Source of the DNA: an uncultured Desulfobacteraceae bacterium
GTDB taxonomy: Bacteria > Desulfobacterota > Desulfobacteria > Desulfobacterales > Desulfatirhabdiaceae
Length of the DNA: 35,716 nucleotides
Reading direction: 5' to 3'
Assembly (NCBI GenBank): GCA_903909505.1
Contig: CAIVVZ010000021.1
Location: 1 to 35,716, forward strand
This document shows, in pieces, positions 33,631-35,716 of the stretch (the first letter of the stretch is position 1; the number at the start of each line of letters is the position of its first letter). A program made the position numbers and the translations under genes. A model generated the notes under the pieces. The model was not told the origin of the DNA and did not search any database. It saw only the letters and a list, made by a program, of their open reading frames with translations.

Positions 33631-35121
33631 TTACCACAATCGAAGCAGATTCATCACAGATTGATTGATTTCGACAGATCGGACCATGGACTCGGCTTCG
33701 GTGTAACATCGGAGTTCCGGTGCATTTCCGGATGGCCTGATGTGAATGACTTCCTGATTGAAAAAAATCATTCGAACACCATCCGTAAAGTCTATCTCAA
33801 GCGGATTCCCGGAAACCGACCCGAATAACTGATTGATATATGCGAGTTGATCTTCTTTGGATCCAGCGGAAAAATTCGCCAGGTGTTTTCGATTGAGTTC
33901 AGTCGGTATATTCTGAAGCCTGTCACTGAAGGTAAAACGGGGTGGTAACGTTTTCATGACGGATGAAACCGGTATCCCTTGTTCGCAGGCGCTTGCCAGT
34001 ACACACAGCATGGGCAGCAGCGCATCCCGCGTGGGTAATGGCGCCAAAACCTGCCGGTTTTTATGGATGGAACTGGCCAACAAAAAACCACCGTTGGCTT
34101 CGAATCCACAAACGCACGACCGTTCTTCAGAAATTCCTTCAAGCAGGCCTTCAATCACGTAAGGTGATCCGATGCGTGTTCTGATCACTTTTTTGAACCA
34201 ACCGCATTTTTCCAATGCAGTATTGCTGCTGACGGGTGTTACCACACAGTCCGCACCCAAATATTTTGCAGCAACGATCCCCAGAACATCGCCGCGAATC
34301 CAGGTTCCGGATTCATCCGCCATGAACGGTCTGTCAGAATCCCCATCCGTTGAGATAATGGCATCCAGATGGAATTTCTCCGCCCAATTTCGACCCAGAT
34401 CGATATCTTCCGGACGGACTGCTTCCGTATCGACCGGAATGAATGCTTTCGATTCTCCAAGGGCGATGATTTCAGCCCCCATGGCTTGTGCCAAGTTTTC
34501 CAAAATATCACGCCCTACTGCAGAATGCCGATAAATTCCCAGCCTCAGACCATTCAATGCGTTTTCGCCAAAAAAGTCGATATACCTTCTGTAATATAAA
34601 TCGATTGCATCATCATTTTTTCCAAACTCTATAGAAGAACGGAGGGCGCCCTGTTCATCAAAAATGCCTTCCGGCAGCATGACAGATTGATTGCGCATGG
34701 CTGCTTCGTCCGATTTTAGAAATTCGCCTGCGGATCTGTTGAATTTGATTCCATTTCGATCGTCAGGAATATGACTGCCGGTAACCATCAGGGAGGGAAT
34801 CCGACGGTTGAAAGCATAAAAGGCCAATGCCGGCGTTGGGATAAAACCGCAAAAATCCGGTTTGCCCCCCTCGTCCGCGATTGCAGCCATGCAGGCTCGC
34901 AGTAAGCGAGGGGTGCTGGATCTCAGGTCTCCGGCTATGGCAACCGGAGTACCGTTTAGAAACTCATTTATGGTACGTAAATATTTTAAATACCCAACCG
35001 TATATGCATAACAAACCTCATCGGACAGGGCCGTAATCAGTCCCCTGGCACCACTGGTCCCAAATCCAACCCCCGTATTCTCCATCAACCATGCAAGTGT
35101 TACGTTATTATTCGATATCAT
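33631..35121 (-). CDS. manB: Phosphomannomutase / phosphoglucomutase
   Basis: A 496-residue alpha-D-phosphohexomutase. All four active-site loops are present: phosphoserine loop VTGSHIPDDRNG, metal loop STDGDSDRP, sugar-specificity loop GFEANGG, and phosphate-binding loop RPSGNAPELR. The family interconverts hexose 6- and 1-phosphates; the neighbouring manC gene points to mannose. The ATG overlaps the HATPase stop by 4 bases (ATGA), so expression is coupled to the putative RsbW-like kinase. This is an unusual coupling of a regulatory kinase to sugar-nucleotide synthesis. Confidence 0.93.
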   Translation of the reverse strand: MISNNNVTLAWLMENTGVGFGTSGARGLITALSDEVCYAYTVGYLKYLRTINEFLNGTPVAIAGDLRSSTPRLLRACMAAIADEGGKPDFCGFIPTPALAFYAFNRRIPSLMVTGSHIPDDRNGIKFNRSAGEFLKSDEAAMRNQSVMLPEGIFDEQGALRSSIEFGKNDDAIDLYYRRYIDFFGENALNGLRLGIYRHSAVGRDILENLAQAMGAEIIALGESKAFIPVDTEAVRPEDIDLGRNWAEKFHLDAIISTDGDSDRPFMADESGTWIRGDVLGIVAAKYLGADCVVTPVSSNTALEKCGWFKKVIRTRIGSPYVIEGLLEGISEERSCVCGFEANGGFLLASSIHKNRQVLAPLPTRDALLPMLCVLASACEQGIPVSSVMKTLPPRFTFSDRLQNIPTELNRKHLANFSAGSKEDQLAYINQLFGSVSGNPLEIDFTDGVRMIFFNQEVIHIRPSGNAPELRCYTEAESMVRSVEINQSVMNLLRLW

Positions 35122-35531
35122 TCATACCCCTTTAACAGGTTTTTAACCATTGTCAGGCGTTTCCAGCCGGAAAAAATCTCGATGGTTACTTCATCCATCA
35201 ACTTTCGAATGATATAGACGCCGTAGCCCCCCGCGGCCGCCTCTTCAAAATCAGGCTCCGGTATGTCTTCGAGATTTAACTCGCCGCCCTGATCATCCAC
35301 GGTGATGACAACCTTCTGCGTATCCCACGAAAATCCGAGGCAGACTTTTACGCCGGCTTGGCAATGCCGGATAGCGTTGGTCAATGCCTCGCTCACCGCA
35401 AGCGCAATATTATACCCCAGATGCGGCGGCGGGAAATCCCCCAGTATCTCGCGGATGACCTCATCGGTGAATTGTGCGGCAACGCTCAGGGACTCCAGTT
35501 CAGCCGGCAATTCGATAGATCTTGCATTCAT
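35118..35531 (-). CDS. RsbW-like serine kinase (HATPase_c_2)
   Basis: A 137-residue cytoplasmic ATPase-fold kinase of the RsbW/SpoIIAB type, expected to phosphorylate STAS proteins on Ser. ATG 35531 (MNARSIELPAELESLSVAAQ) is preferred over an earlier in-frame ATG at 35570 because the region before it is the end of a STAS gene; AGGA lies upstream. GHKL motifs are present: N-box SEALTNAIRHC, G1 VDDQGGEL and G2 GGYGVYIIRKLMDEV. No sigma-factor gene is in the window, so its client may be the STAS domains of this locus. A 33-codon stump of a second copy lies at 3257-3358, after the intact STAS gene. The stop overlaps the manB start. Confidence 0.9.
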   Translation of the reverse strand: MNARSIELPAELESLSVAAQFTDEVIREILGDFPPPHLGYNIALAVSEALTNAIRHCQAGVKVCLGFSWDTQKVVITVDDQGGELNLEDIPEPDFEEAAAGGYGVYIIRKLMDEVTIEIFSGWKRLTMVKNLLKGYE

Positions 35532-35577
35532 GGCGCTATCCTGACGCCATGGCCGCAGCCGCGGTTTCATAAATATC
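35432..35577. repeat. Right copy of ~146-bp direct repeat bounding the 32-kb EPS segment
   Basis: Same orientation as 3261-3406 and about nine in ten bases identical. It covers the 5' end of the intact HATPase gene and the last codons of a truncated STAS gene. Here the HATPase side continues into a full gene and the STAS side ends abruptly at about 35577, the mirror image of the left copy. Confidence 0.85.
35536..35577 (-). pseudogene. Truncated 3' end of a STAS gene
   Basis: The minus strand reads DIYETAAAAMASG and then TAG (35538-35536), matching the last residues (DIYETAAAAMAAV) of the intact STAS protein encoded at 3364-3696. Upstream of about 35577 the match is lost and the frame runs into AT-rich sequence without a STAS domain. 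Its stop lies 4 bases before the HATPase ATG, as in an intact STAS-HATPase operon. Confidence 0.8.
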
Positions 35578-35716
35578 CTGATTATAACGGATTTGGGGGT
35601 TAGTTACTTCAACATCACTTTTTCGTACATGGTGATCGCATTATTTATAACCTACTGATATAGTTCATTATTTCTATCTAGACTTTTATGTTGTAATATC
35701 ATATAGTTAGAGGCTA
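35578..35716 (-). promoter_or_regulatory. AT-rich leader with candidate promoter for the EPS operon
   Basis: On the minus strand a perfect TATAAT (35586-35581) lies about 50 bases before the HATPase start, with TTGAAG (35612-35607) 20 bases further upstream. The spacing is longer than the usual 17, so the -35 assignment is weak. No other gene is seen between here and the window end. The candidate promoter sits at the truncation edge of the STAS remnant. Confidence 0.3.

Overview
This window is almost entirely one long exopolysaccharide (EPS) biosynthesis locus on the minus strand, in a Gram-negative bacterium (it has an outer-membrane export lipoprotein and a Wzc-type co-polymerase). Domain style suggests a deltaproteobacterium in the broad sense (Desulfobacterota / Geobacter / Syntrophales-like): chains of PAS domains ending in a SpoIIE-type phosphatase, a CheB-CheR-PAS fusion, and a surface protein with TIG and FYN..FFT-type domains. 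The lineage is an inference and I cannot fix it further.

Layout in transcription order, from right to left. At 35.5 kb an RsbW-like HATPase is translationally coupled to a phosphomannomutase (manB) and a mannose-1-phosphate guanylyltransferase (manC), which supply GDP-mannose. Next come an acyltransferase, a GH44 glycoside hydrolase, the Wza-type export lipoprotein, a Wzc-type co-polymerase/BY-kinase, a 44-residue membrane protein, a Wzy-type polymerase and a Wzx-type flippase. A run of GT4 glycosyltransferases (four) and left-handed beta-helix acyltransferases (five more, six in total) follows, then a membrane GT2 glycosyltransferase, an HPt protein, the priming sugar-phosphate transferase, a WecG/GumM-family glycosyltransferase fused to two STAS domains, and a membrane-anchored nucleotidyltransferase-like protein that looks catalytically dead. 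Many junctions overlap or nearly abut, and the largest gap from 35.5 to 10.8 kb is about 114 bases, so this is probably one operon, perhaps with an internal promoter near 32.1 kb.

About 0.9 kb with decayed signalling remnants and an 18-bp perfect inverted repeat separates the operon from a second minus-strand group at 3.3-9.5 kb: a CheB-CheR-PAS fusion, a four-PAS SpoIIE/PP2C phosphatase and a stand-alone STAS protein. The left 3 kb holds a truncated secreted metalloprotease, a degraded IS3-family transposase and a multiply broken surface-protein gene.

The most interesting reading is a partner-switching circuit built into the EPS locus. The phosphatase and STAS protein are at one end, the HATPase kinase is at the other, and tandem STAS domains are fused to a glycosyltransferase in the middle. 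A ~146-bp direct repeat (STAS tail plus HATPase head) bounds the 32-kb segment: the left copy has an intact STAS and a truncated HATPase, and the right copy has a truncated STAS and an intact HATPase. Recombination between the copies would rebuild an intact STAS-HATPase pair on a circle.
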